This document shows, in pieces, positions 1 through 12,431 of a stretch of 64,000 nucleotides of DNA. The stretch is from Gaertneriomyces semiglobifer (lineage: Eukaryota; Chytridiomycota; Chytridiomycetes; Spizellomycetales; Spizellomycetaceae), in the NCBI GenBank assembly GCA_025558075.1, contig JAHLKF010000040.1:1-64000 (forward strand), read 5' to 3'. Every line of letters begins with the position of its first letter. The stretch's first letter is position 1. Position numbers and translations under genes: made by a program. The notes beneath the pieces are model-generated. The model made no database searches. It saw only the letters and a list, made by a program, of their open reading frames with translations, and was not told the DNA's origin.

Positions 1-757
1 TGTGTCAGAATTGAACAGGCACCGCGAGAACTACGAAGCTACTTACAAAGACAAGCATTAATGAGACATTATACCATGTCTTCCGAGGGCCCAGAAGATA
101 ATGCCAGGTAAATCCCTGCGATTGGGAATGTTAGAACACAGGCCATGAAACGGACAATCGAACGCGGCATATTACCATAGACACAACACATATGATTAGC
201 CGAACACGGAAGCCCCAACGTTGATGCCTCGCAGATTCAGTCCATGGCAAGGCGTATCAGGGTGTGGTGCCCAAGAATCAATCTTTCCCGTGTATTTGGC
301 AACGGTCCCATCAGGATTGAAGACGCAGTGGGGATCATCGATCATCGCAACAATGGCGGGGTGTGAAAATCACAAACGGCTGTCGCAAGGCGTTCGCAGA
401 GATGACAGGTTTGGCGCTTCCATCTTATATAAGTAGCTACCGAACGCCCAAGTAGAGGGTAAATTCCGAGGCTTTTTTGCCCACATTTGGTCTCAGATGG
501 AGTATTGATCAACCAAAGATACATTTAACGCCCTTTCCGTCAACAAACCGCTCCATCTATGAAGGGTACGACTGCCACCGCCGTATGTGCATGTGCACAA
601 GTTCTATTTATATGGCACGAAACACCTTTGTAGCTCACGGCTTGATCTTGAGTGGCTATTTCACTTGCTCTTGACTTCACTGCGTGCGATACCGTGTTGT
701 TCCAGTTCAAATGTTGAGCGAGAAATCCAGATCTCTGAAGCGTGAGGCATACGTTGG
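1..757. other. No gene recognised (left edge)
   Basis: Only short overlapping frames on both strands, none with family resemblance or a convincing exon pattern. A TATATAA motif lies near 425–431, but no gene start follows that can be tied to it. The last part is presumably the promoter of the RidA gene that begins at 758 or 848. Confidence 0.5.
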
Positions 758-1434
758 ATGTATCGCCCTTTGTTCGCACTTGGCTCTCTTAGGCCCAAAG
801 CTTTCTGCCCACAAGCCGCCGTTACTCCAGTTTTGACAGCTCGCACAATGTCTTCTGCACTCAAGATCGTCGCTACCGAGAACGCCCCAAAAGCCATCGG
901 GCCGTACTCTCAGGCTGTCGTTGCCAATGGCATGGTGTTCACGGCCGGTCAGATCGGCTTTGGTAGGTCCAATGGAACGTCGCTTATGCAGCCTTTGCTG
1001 GTCATGCAACTAACTCCAACAAAACGATCATTTGAATAGATCCAAAAACCATGGAAGTTGTGCCGGGAGATGTACAGGACCAGACGCGACAGGTGCTCAA
1101 GAATCTTCGTGCTGTAGTTGAGGAAGCCGGTTCATCCATGGACAAAGTTATTAAAACCACTGTCTTCCTCAAGGTACATGTCGTATGATTGCGAATTGTG
1201 AACACCAACTAATTCGCTTTGCGACAGGACATGAATGACTTTGCCAAAATGAATGAGATCTATGCAGAGGCGTTTGGAAACGCTCGACCAGCAAGATCTG
1301 CTGTGCAGGCCGCTCGCCTCCCCAGGGGTAAGCTTCTTGCAAAGGCGCGGTGCCTATGTTGTGGAACGCTAACTCATATTTTTTAAGATGTACTTGTCGA
1401 AATTGAAGCTATTGCGCTTGTGGGTTCGCAATAA
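758..1434 (+). CDS. RidA/YjgF/UK114-family reactive-imine deaminase, possibly mitochondrial
   Basis: RidA enzymes hydrolyse reactive enamine/imine intermediates, such as 2-aminoacrylate made by PLP enzymes, to ketoacids and ammonia. The model has four exons: 758–962, 1040–1173, 1228–1327 and 1388–1434. The phases join cleanly into 161 residues. Family landmarks in order are [21 protein letters not shown], a [10 protein letters not shown] helix, [27 protein letters not shown] and the terminal VEIEAIAL strand; the Arg in ARSAVQ is the usual substrate-binding position. The compact family protein would start at the ATG at 848 (131 residues). An in-frame ATG at 758 adds 30 residues with several Arg/Lys and no acidic residue, like a mitochondrial presequence. 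Yeast has separate cytosolic and mitochondrial paralogues, so dual starts from one gene are plausible. Start choice is inference; the family call is firm. Confidence 0.93.
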
Positions 1435-1898
1435 GTGCAAACATTCAAGGCCAAATACATACCCTCTGCACACTGTTACATTTTGTCTGATGAGGATCTC
1501 TGCAGTACGCCCATCTGCACCAAGCGGAAAAAAGACACAGAATACCAGTAATCCTGCGCCGTCATCTTATTGTCTCCTCTGAACCACCGAACTATATAGT
1601 TCTGGTCTAGTTCCCTTCTTAGATGCACATGGTGAAATGACGGCGGTCGTCCTCACTGAGACAGTTTCCCATCACACTCGAGCCTTCTGGCCGAAGTCAT
1701 GTGATGAGCGTGACTTCACGTGGACAACTTCACTCCAAAATGACTTGCAGTGACTCACAACTAGATCGTCTTTTGTCGCTTTCATCCCAACAATTTGCAG
1801 AAGGTAACATCCAACGAAAGCGCATAGGTAGCCCACAGGGTTCTGCATAGACGACTGCTTCATTGCAACGTGGATAACATAGCTGCAGATCCACCATA
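1435..1898. other. Intergenic, probable CBP80 promoter
   Basis: About 460 bases between RidA and the CBP80 start. No coding frame with family resemblance and no repeat seen. A CACGTG-like E-box (TCACGTGG) lies near 1715, but nothing shows it is used. Confidence 0.4.
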
Positions 1899-4765
1899 AT
1901 GTCAGGGCAAAGAAACTACAGAAACGGTGCGTTCATGGCTCGTTCCTCCTGCAAATCACCTCCATGTTGCGTAATTATGCGACTGACTTGCATGAATATA
2001 CCTGCAGATCGCCGGTCGAGGGGTGGCGGCTACAGAGGGGAGAGAAATACTCGCCACGATAACGGAGGCGGCTATGGAGGATCAGGGGGTTACTTCGAAG
2101 AGGAAAAGCCCGCGGAATTCGTGAAGCAGGAACAATTGAACTTGTTGGTTTACACCATTGCTGATGTATGTCTCTGACTGTTGCGCGCATCGTATCATGT
2201 CAATCCTCTAAATTACATTCATGCCTAGCAATTCACTTTGAAACAAAGTCTTGAATACGTCTGCACGGGAATACTAAGAGAGTGGGAGAACGGGTATCAC
2301 GAACTAGTTTGCGCAACCTTTAAAGAGTGGTACGTATCGATCCGGGCGTTGGAGGCTGAATGAAGTGATAGCGTAACCAATGGGAAACTCACAGCATTGC
2401 GAACGTCCCACACAAGGTGCACATTTTTGGATTGCTGACCGCCGTAATAAATAAAAAGGATCCAAACATAGCTGCTGCGATCGTTCGCGCTGCTACCGCC
2501 ACATTGCAAGATGCCCTCACATCCGCCAACTTCCGCACGGTCAAGCTCACCCTACGCTTCTTTGCGGAACTTGTTGCCTCATCCGTCATTCAAGCGAAGC
2601 AGCTCCTTGTTCTGTACAAAATCCTCCTCTCCGTACTTCACGAGCCGAACCTCAATCCACAGCGCGCCGATGCTTTCGTGTATGCGGTTCTAGGCTCCAT
2701 TCCTTGGGCGGCTTCTCCTCTCTCCACGTCCATTCCTGAGGAGCTGGACACCATGCTTGCTACCATTGATGCGTATATCCAGTCCCGACCAGCGCTACTT
2801 CAGCAACATGGCCTCTCTGCTGCCAAGGAGGCTTTAAGATCGTACCGAGATACGGATGTTGAGCCATACCCACAGCTGGACCGGCTGGAAACTCTCTGGC
2901 AACAAGTGTGCCAATTGAAGCAGGTAGATCAATGGCAAGTCAACGTTCTGGAAAAGCCCGTTATACCTGAGTACAAATTGGGTGAAGGTGATGACTGGAC
3001 TTTCCACGAGGTCGAGGGTGTCACGGTTTCGGGTGCACCTGTCAAGTTCAATTACCAACCCGTTTTTTGGGTATTCGACGACTCCGTTCAGACTCCAGAA
3101 AACATCACCATCAAGCTTCCGCCGGCAACTTCCGTCGCCCGCTATATTTTGAACGATATGGTCAATGATGTTGTCGCGCTCTTCAGTCATAACCACAAGG
3201 AAACGACCAGAATCCTGTACTACTTGAACAATTGGCTGAACGCAGAATACCTCAAGAACGCCGAATACAATCACATGGCATCGATTGTGGAGCAACTCTT
3301 TGCCAATCTCTTTTCCTTGCCCGTGCCAGCCGAGCGTAAAATGTACTACACAACCCTCTTGATTGATCTAGTCCGTGAGGATTTGGAACGCGTGCCTAAA
3401 GTCTTGGGCCGCGCGGTGAGAACGCTCTTCTCGCGTTTGGACTCTAGCGATGGAAGTGGCGGCATGGACGTTGAGCTTATTCAGCGCTTTGCGGAATGGT
3501 TTAGCATTCATTTGAGCAATTATGGATTCGTCTGGAAATGGGCAGATTGGAATGATATTGTAAAAGCGGATGCGGACGGGGAGAGCATCCCCATGAGCGG
3601 ACAAGTTGTGTTTGTAAGAGAGACTTTGGAGAGATGTATTCGGTTGAGTTACTACGACAGAGTCAAAGGGATGATTCCGGAACATTGGCCCGGATCGAAC
3701 GTATTTCCAGCAAGCGCCCCACATCCCGAGTATCGCTATGCGAGCGCCGAATCATGTGGGGATGAGAAACTATTCCAGGTCGTACAGGAATTGAAGGGAG
3801 CATTGGAACGTAAAGCGCCCGTTGATGAGATTGAATCCAAACTCTCCGATATCCAAACATATGCCTCCACGCGGACTAGCGCGGATGTCATGGACATGGA
3901 CACCAGTACTTCATCTGCTATTAACCACCTCTCCCCAACCGATCTCACCCTCGACGCGTTCCTTCAAACCCTCCTACTCAACGGTTCCAAGTCCTTTTCC
4001 CACACGCTCAACATCATCGAACGACATCTCTCTCTCCTAAAACGCCTCCTCTCGGCACCCGAGTCCAAGCTTCTCCTCATCAACACTTTATCTGCGTTCT
4101 GGTCATCCAATACCCAGTTTCTGGAAATTGTATTAGACAAAATGATGAATTACCGAGTGGCTGATGTAAAAAGTGTGCTCCAGTGGGCATTAAGTGCGGA
4201 TGTCTTGGCAAGCCATGGTGCAAAAGGGTGGCTGTGGAGTGTGGTCCGCTCTAGTCTGGGAAAGAGTGAACGGCGGGTGGGGGAAATCGATAAGCGGATT
4301 GCGGAGCTTGATGCAAGTATAAACGTAGAAAATGGAAACACGATGCAAGTTGAAGAGACGAGTGCAGCCGCAGATGAGAATGGTGTCAACGGAGAGGTGG
4401 ATAGAAAGCAAGAAGAATTGAAGAAGTTGAAGGACTTGAGAGTTGGAGCGGAAAAGGAGTGGAGGGATGGGTTTATTTTCGTGTTCCAGGTACGCATACT
4501 TTTTCATTGAACATTATGTCGCCCTGTTCTGACCGCCTTCTCGTCTGCGTAGGCCTTCGCACAAGCCTTTTCGGCGGTTCACAGTGATCTGATCATCTCA
4601 CGCTATGCGCTCGGTATGTTCCGTAACCTTGCCCGGGAGCACGGAAAGGAAATCAGTGTTGTCAAATTCACCATTGAGGAAATGGTGTTCAACAGTCCAA
4701 CCGGCGTGGATGACAGAGTGAGAAGCGTGTGGGAGGAGGTAAAAAGTGTTTTACTGTGCGCTTAA
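1899..4765 (+). CDS. CBC1: Nuclear cap-binding protein subunit 1 (CBP80)
   Basis: Large subunit of the nuclear cap-binding complex, which binds the m7G cap of RNA polymerase II transcripts with CBP20 and guides splicing, 3' processing and export. Five exons: 1899–1926, 2008–2165, 2229–2329, 2395–4489 and 4553–4765, giving 864 residues (human protein 790). The N-terminus is Arg/Gly-rich (RRSRGGGYRGER). It is followed by the MIF4G region from about residue 60, with IANVPHKVHIFGLLTAVIN, then a helical middle domain containing the diagnostic RLSYYDRVKGMIPE. A charged stretch rich in Glu and Lys precedes the last exon, which encodes FSAVHSDLIISRYALGMFRN. Exon 1 ends inside a Gly/Asp codon restored by exon 2. 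The 3' end converges on the Integrator gene 145 bases away. All joins keep frame. Confidence 0.92.
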
Positions 4766-4910
4766 TGTACTTAGGTTTTACATAATACAATTGCAACGCA
4801 CACCCGGTCAGAAATCTTGTTAAAGTATACACGCAACAGTATGTCATCGGGAAATGCTTTTGCTGGGTGCATATACAGCGCGGAGGTCTCCATTCCCCAC
4901 ATGTAACACT

Positions 4911-7900
4911 TCAGTTGCCTCTCCCTCTACCCCTCCCTCGTCCCCCTCCCCTCTGCCCTCGCCCTCTTCCCCTTGCGCCTCCACCTGCATACTTCATGCC
5001 ACCATCACCCCGTCCCCGATGCGCAACCGGTCTGTACCCTTGCTGGGCCCGTGGAGGATGAAACACGCCACCACGATTAGGAGGGGCGCCAACAGCGCCC
5101 ATGGACCCTCGAAAGAACGGGGGCGGCATCCGATCCTGTCGATGTGGAGGTTCCCGCTCTCCTCCAGTCACCACACGATCCTCTCGTACATGTCCATTCC
5201 CAGCTTCTCTCTCTCGATCTACCTCCCCCATTCGATCCCCCACAAACCCGAAATGAAACGCGTCCGGTACAGGCCCGTCTATCCGCCCCACGGGTTTCGC
5301 GCCGACCAGGGCTGGCATGTGTGCGTTGGAAGTAGGTTTTCCGGAGGTCGCTGCTGATCGATTGGGTTTTGGTCTTTTGGCGGTTCGTTCTTCGTTTCGT
5401 TGTTGGAGGGTGTCGTCGCTGGCGCGAACGGGTGTGGCGGATTGTGATTGGAGAGCGAGTTGGGCTTTGCGTTTAAGTGATGGTTTGAGTTGTGAATGTG
5501 ACGCAGTGGTGAGATGGGGTTGTGTTGCAGGTGTTGGCGCTGACGTTGGTGGTAACTTGATAGGTACACTAGGAGAGATGGAATGAAGGTGCAAGATCAA
5601 ACGACCCCACGCCTGTTTGATCGTTTCTTTACTAGCGTTGGAAACCGAGGACTGCAGGCTGCTCTCAGAATCTAATTTCATGACCAGTTCTAGGGGAGGG
5701 GACAGTAAGTTCAACCGCAGACAAACGGTAAGCCCAATAGTAAGACCAAAGCAAACGCTTACCACCCAACACAGTCTTCACTTTCGTCCCGATGTCCTCC
5801 CACACACATGCAACACGAACAACCTCATCGCACACTTCACTCAAGAGTGCAATGCTGTCACTGTGGAGATTCGCAGCCACGGTTTTCAGCCACGGCAGAG
5901 CAACATCATTCACGATTCGCCACGCCGGTTCAATCTTGTAGGTCTCACAGAGCGATCGGAGAAGCGTCATAGTGAAACGCGTTTTCTCAGAGTCGGAGGG
6001 CGAAAGGTGCTGAAAGAGGAGCGGTATATGGCTCAGCGTCACATCTAATATATAAAATGAGTAGGTTAGACATGGACAATGACTTTGGAACCAACAAAAC
6101 GTTTTGCGCATTACGTACGCAAGGAGGGGACACCGGCAATAACATCGGGTACAATCTCCACAGGGATTCCTTGATGGATAATGTACCCAATCAGATGTGG
6201 AGAAGCAAGGAGAGATGAATGGAGGTGGTCGTAAATTTTGCGTTGGACACCATTCCTCCCCTTCTGCTGGTCGTTTTCATTTGAAATGTCTAAGGTTTGG
6301 CAGCCTCCATAAATAAAAGGCGGTACCAACAATCATAGAAAGAGGACGAAAGACGCACCTGTGTTCTCCGACCGGATCCTGACCAACACGTCCATTAAAA
6401 GTTGGACGCAAGCACACTCTACCACCTCCACACACTTCTTCCTCAAAACCTTTTCTTCTGCTTCATTCAACTCGCCCACTCTGGGATCATTTTCCCGTTG
6501 AAAGTTGACCGCCTTTACCCGCTTGCGGAACTCACTCAATGCCCATCTCAGACATCCTAGGAAAACCACGACCAGCACGTCATCAGTCAACACATCTTCA
6601 TGACATACGAATAGGAGTGTTGGGTTCTGAATGATTTCCAGGACGCTGTAACAATTGTTGGGAAGAAGAAGGCGAATGGTGTCGGCAAAAGGTTGAGTTC
6701 GTTTCCAGATACGGAGCCACTGTTGTTGGTAATAGGAGTCTGATGTAACACTGGGAAATGCAACCAGGAGTTGTTTCTTGTCCACGATTGGTGATGATTC
6801 CAGTTTGTCCAATGCTGTAAGGTGCACTCGAAAAGTTAGGGCCTGGGTATGATGCTGTCAGAGAGGTATGTCTGAACGTACCACTAGTAGCAAACATGGA
6901 CCGCAGAGAGAACAAGGGCGGTACATCTCCACTCTCCGCCTCCCAAATCCACTCGATCCCCGTCCTCACACGTACGAGTCTAATCCACAGCCTCGGATAC
7001 TTTTCTTCCGCAAATAGGAGTAACTCACGCGGCGGGTGGGCTCGCGTTAGAAAGTAAATAAGAATTGAGCGTAGCGACTTTGTTCCCGGTTCAGGTAGGC
7101 GCATTGTGGGTGGTCCGAAATGCCTGGGGTCGTCATCGTCAGATAACCAGGGAAGCGCGGATAGCTGTTGTAACCAACTTACTTTTGCTGATACTCGCAG
7201 ACACTGATAAGTGCTTCCAGATCCTCGTCTGACACTCGGTGTTCCCACGGTGGGGCATCAGGGCAGAGAATTGCGTTTAAATATTCCTTGATGTCGACAG
7301 GGCTCGTAACCAAATTCAATATGTACATCAACAACGAGACATGCACAGGTTCCGTATCCTATAAAGCCAATAACAAACACCATCCCACACACAGGTTAGA
7401 AGTGAAACACACCATTCGGGTGACAGGAAATGACTTACACTCAACAACGACGGCAATGTCCACGGATCCCCCAAGTACGCTCTTACAACTTCCTGCAATG
7501 CCGCCATACACTCTCTAGGTAACCGCACCTCCTCCCCAATCACACCCAACCGCTTCCCACACTCTTTCTCCAACTCACGCAGCTTCAACGCGGGGAAAAC
7601 CAAATTCAACACTGCGGGCACAAGACACGCCTCCAATAACGTCGACAATATAGGCAATTCCTTGATCTGCACGAGGAACGCGAGCGAGAACGGAAGGACG
7701 AGTGATGACAATGACGATACCCCGTGGCGAGGGCCGTGGGGAGGGTACATGCGAGTGTACAGCTCCATGAATGGTTGGAGGTCGCTCCCCGAGAAGGGCA
7801 CCCCGATGCATCGCAAGAGGATGATACAGCGGAGATTTATTTCCGAGGCGATGTTGAGAAGGTGAGGTTTGAGTGCGTGCAGGGCATTGAGTGTCGAAGA

Positions 7901-8832
7901 TGAGGGGTTGTGGAAGTACGTGGTTGTTAGAGTTGGAAGAACGTAGGTGAAATCATTGTGATGGAGCACAGTGGCAACAAAGAGGGAATGATGACGATGA
8001 AGGCGAGACAGGGAGCGTAGGAGGAGGCGAGGATGTGTAATCGACAGTTGTTTGACAATCTCACTGTAACAGATGGCGGAATACACCTTCGTCAGCTACA
8101 AACGTTCACGAAGATTTCGGAATCTGCAGCGAAACCCACTGCAAACTCACCTTTCATCATTCACCTCCTTGACAACAGCGTCCATAATCTCCCCTTTCAC
8201 TTTCGGCAAACACCCCATCAAACGCCTCAGGATATCAACCACAAAAAATACCCCCTCCTCCCTTCTTCCTTGCCCAACCTCACTCTCACAACGTCTCACC
8301 AGTTCAGTCACCGTCACATCAACAGTCCTCACGCCCCGCGATATCACGATGCACATCAGCGTCAAAACCTCCGTCACATCCAATCTCCATATCTCAGATC
8401 CCTCCTCAAGTATCCCAAGATACCTCGCCAGCGCTGTCCCAGTCGTCCCATCTTCTAATAGATCATGCTGGTCCGTCTCCCTTTTGATAAGCGGCACCAC
8501 TCGAAAGTAATTCGCTATTTGTTGGACCTACATATCCCCAAATTCATCAGCACAACTAACGCTAGAGTCGAAGCAAAGGGAGGACTCGAAAAGTTACCTC
8601 TTCTCGAGCCGCTTCATCACAGTTCGTCAGCAACGCTGACTCAACCGCATCCACATCCTTGCCAAGCACGAAGAAGTAGGGCAGGAAGTATATGTTCTGT
8701 GCATCCACAAATACGGGCAAAGGGGAACATTTTCAACAAAAGCAAAAAAGGCAGGACTTGGACGTATGCACTCACGCTGGAAGAAATGGGGAGAGTGGGG
8801 ATGGTGAGCTCGGTAATGAGGGAGTTGGACAT
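4911..8832 (-). CDS. INTS2: Integrator complex subunit 2 (INTS2) with Arg/Gly-rich tail
   Basis: Integrator cleaves nascent RNA polymerase II transcripts (snRNA 3' ends, promoter-proximal termination); INTS2 is a helical scaffold subunit. Ten exons read downwards: 8832–8776, 8696–8598, 8527–8165, 8095–7439, 7358–7183, 7123–6882, 6814–6359, 6304–6119, 6044–5763 and 5689–4911; the sum is 3297 bases, 1098 residues (human about 1200). The best family anchor is the C-terminal part, where HQGIPVEIVPDVIAGVPSLH followed by HIPLLF and a LLRSLCETYKI helix lines up with the conserved GYPHELLPLVVEGVPSMH region of animal INTS2. Earlier segments (FLPYFFVLGKDVDAVES, LNALHALKPHLLNIASE) also fit. The exon 8 acceptor could instead be at 6289. 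The last exon ends in a basic, disordered tail with repeated RGRG/RGG, not a feature I know from animal INTS2. No catalytic residues are expected. Confidence 0.82.
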
Positions 8833-9183
8833 TTACTCGATTTGGGTTATCATGGTATCAGTTATATGCAATTTTGGAATGTACTTTGATGTTGGCGGAA
8901 CCGATCTATGACTTGCGAAAAGTTCGCGCTGCGGGTTTTGGAATTTAAATTTACAGATCCGCTCAACTCAACTCACAAAGGTTAGCGACAATGTTCAAAA
9001 CCGACCTGCTGCCAGAAATGCAAAATGCCCGAATCCAATACTCGAAATTCCTTTCAACGCAGAGAAAAAAAAATGTGTCCACACCAGTTTCGAGGGAAAA
9101 AAAAACCCCCCGCTTCATAAGCAAAAATCACAACATTCATCATTCATCCATTCAGAACCCACCTAGTACCATAATCCCCACCA
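8833..9183. other. Intergenic, INTS2 upstream region
   Basis: About 350 bases between the INTS2 start and the stop of the zinc-finger gene on the same strand. It holds A-rich runs near 9066–9072 and 9101–9108. No gene seen. Confidence 0.4.
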
Positions 9184-10749
9184 TTACCCTCTCCCCCCAA
9201 CCTGCAACAAAACAGCCACAGCAATCGCCCTTCGCTCCTCCTCATCCTGCGACATCCCATCCAATGGTCGCTCCAACGCTGACTGCATCCCTTGCGGTGG
9301 TCCATCCACCAACCCCACTCCCTCATCCACATGTCCCATATCTTTCTGCACTCCCATTTCGTCCCTCCTCACCTCGCGTGTCATCGTCTCGCCGTTCTCC
9401 ACAGACTCGCTCGGACACCCCCCATGCTCACTCCGCTTTCGTCCTAGAAACCGTCGCGGAACAACCCCGGAAGGCGGTGGCGTCGGGATCTGTCCTTGCG
9501 CCAACGTCTGCATCTGGAGGTGCACCGCAGCTGGTATACGTAACTGCGTATGTGTTTGTGTCCGTGTCTGCCCATCTCCCGCGTCTCCTGTCGTGTTTGT
9601 TGCTTCCTTCCTCACTATCACATCCCACCTGCCTCCATCACATTCATCACCGGTATACACTCGACCACTCACATCCACCCTCGCATCCAATTGACCATAC
9701 TTTGGTGGTCCGATATCCTTCAGTTCCTTACCATCCACTTGCGCAGGATCGCCAGAAAGCGGTGTAGTAAGGGAGGTCGCAGTCGTCATTGGAGGGGCTG
9801 CCGTGTGCTTGCGTGGGTGTTGTACAAGTAAGGGTGCGGCAGTCGTTTGCATGGGCACCACTGCATGTCCGATCGGCGAGTCAGCGCGTACTCCAGTAGT
9901 TATAGGGTCAATTCCTATCACTACATGATCCGGAACATGTGGGTCCGCACACGCATCTATCGTCAATGTAGTCGTAGTAGTAGTAGTAGTAGTTGTTACC
10001 ACTGCCACCTCCTCTGTTCGTTTCCGTTTCCGACCTCTCCCCGCATCTATACACGTCCCCTCCCTCCCCCCACCCACACCTACAGCGGAAGCCTCACTCC
10101 CACCACCTTCCCCACCGTCCTTCGCATACGCGTTGGTTTCTCGATCTACTACCGTTTCGTAGTGGGTATCAGAATAGCTCGCGTCGCCATGGAAAGTGTG
10201 CACTTCACTCTCTGCAATCATCCCATCATGTTCGTGCCCATGTCTGATCAGCCGCTTGCCGCCGTTCACGTCTGGATGTCGCAATCCTACATGTCGTTGC
10301 AGATCATATCGTCTCGTGAACTATAAAAGAGACAAAAAGGAGAGATTAGCCATGATTGTTGAACAACCGTTGCTTCTTCCTTCCTCGGCCTTGTTTTCCT
10401 TTCTGATTTTTCCCAAAACTCTCCCATTACACAAACGTTAACAAAGATCGCCCCCCTCCAATCACACAACCCACAGCACCTTCTTCTCTCCACAAACAAA
10501 CACACACTTCAACTCCACACCATCTTCAACAACCAAAAGAAAAACCCAAAACAAAAAACAAACAAACACAACATCAACACTCACCCTCCGACAACACACC
10601 CCACACTCCCACATCCGCACCCCAAAATGCGTATTATAATGCGTCACCAAATTATACCGTCTCGCAAACGATCGGTAACATGCTCCATACGGACACTCGA
10701 ATCGGTTGGTCGTTGGGTTTTTGGGTTGGGTGTGGGCGGGGGTAGACAT
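9184..10749 (-). CDS. C2H2 zinc-finger protein (two fingers, disordered tail)
   Basis: Likely a DNA-binding regulator. Two exons, 10749–10585 and 10320–9184, give 433 residues. Finger 1 is FECPYGACYRSFARRYNLVT followed by HYNTH (residues about 18–42). Finger 2 is split by the intron: exon 1 gives CGVCCRR and exon 2 continues FTRRYDLQRHVGLRH, so the join rebuilds a perfect C-x2-C-x12-H-x4-H finger, which proves the splice sites. The rest is low complexity, with a KRKR cluster that could serve as a nuclear signal, a run of about ten Thr encoded by a TAG-type triplet repeat (near 9975–9997), and many Thr/Pro/Gln. The start is the ATG at 10749; an ATG 24 bases upstream in frame would add a hydrophobic leader and is less likely. 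Targets cannot be told. Confidence 0.8.
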
Positions 10750-12431
<1,682 letters not shown>

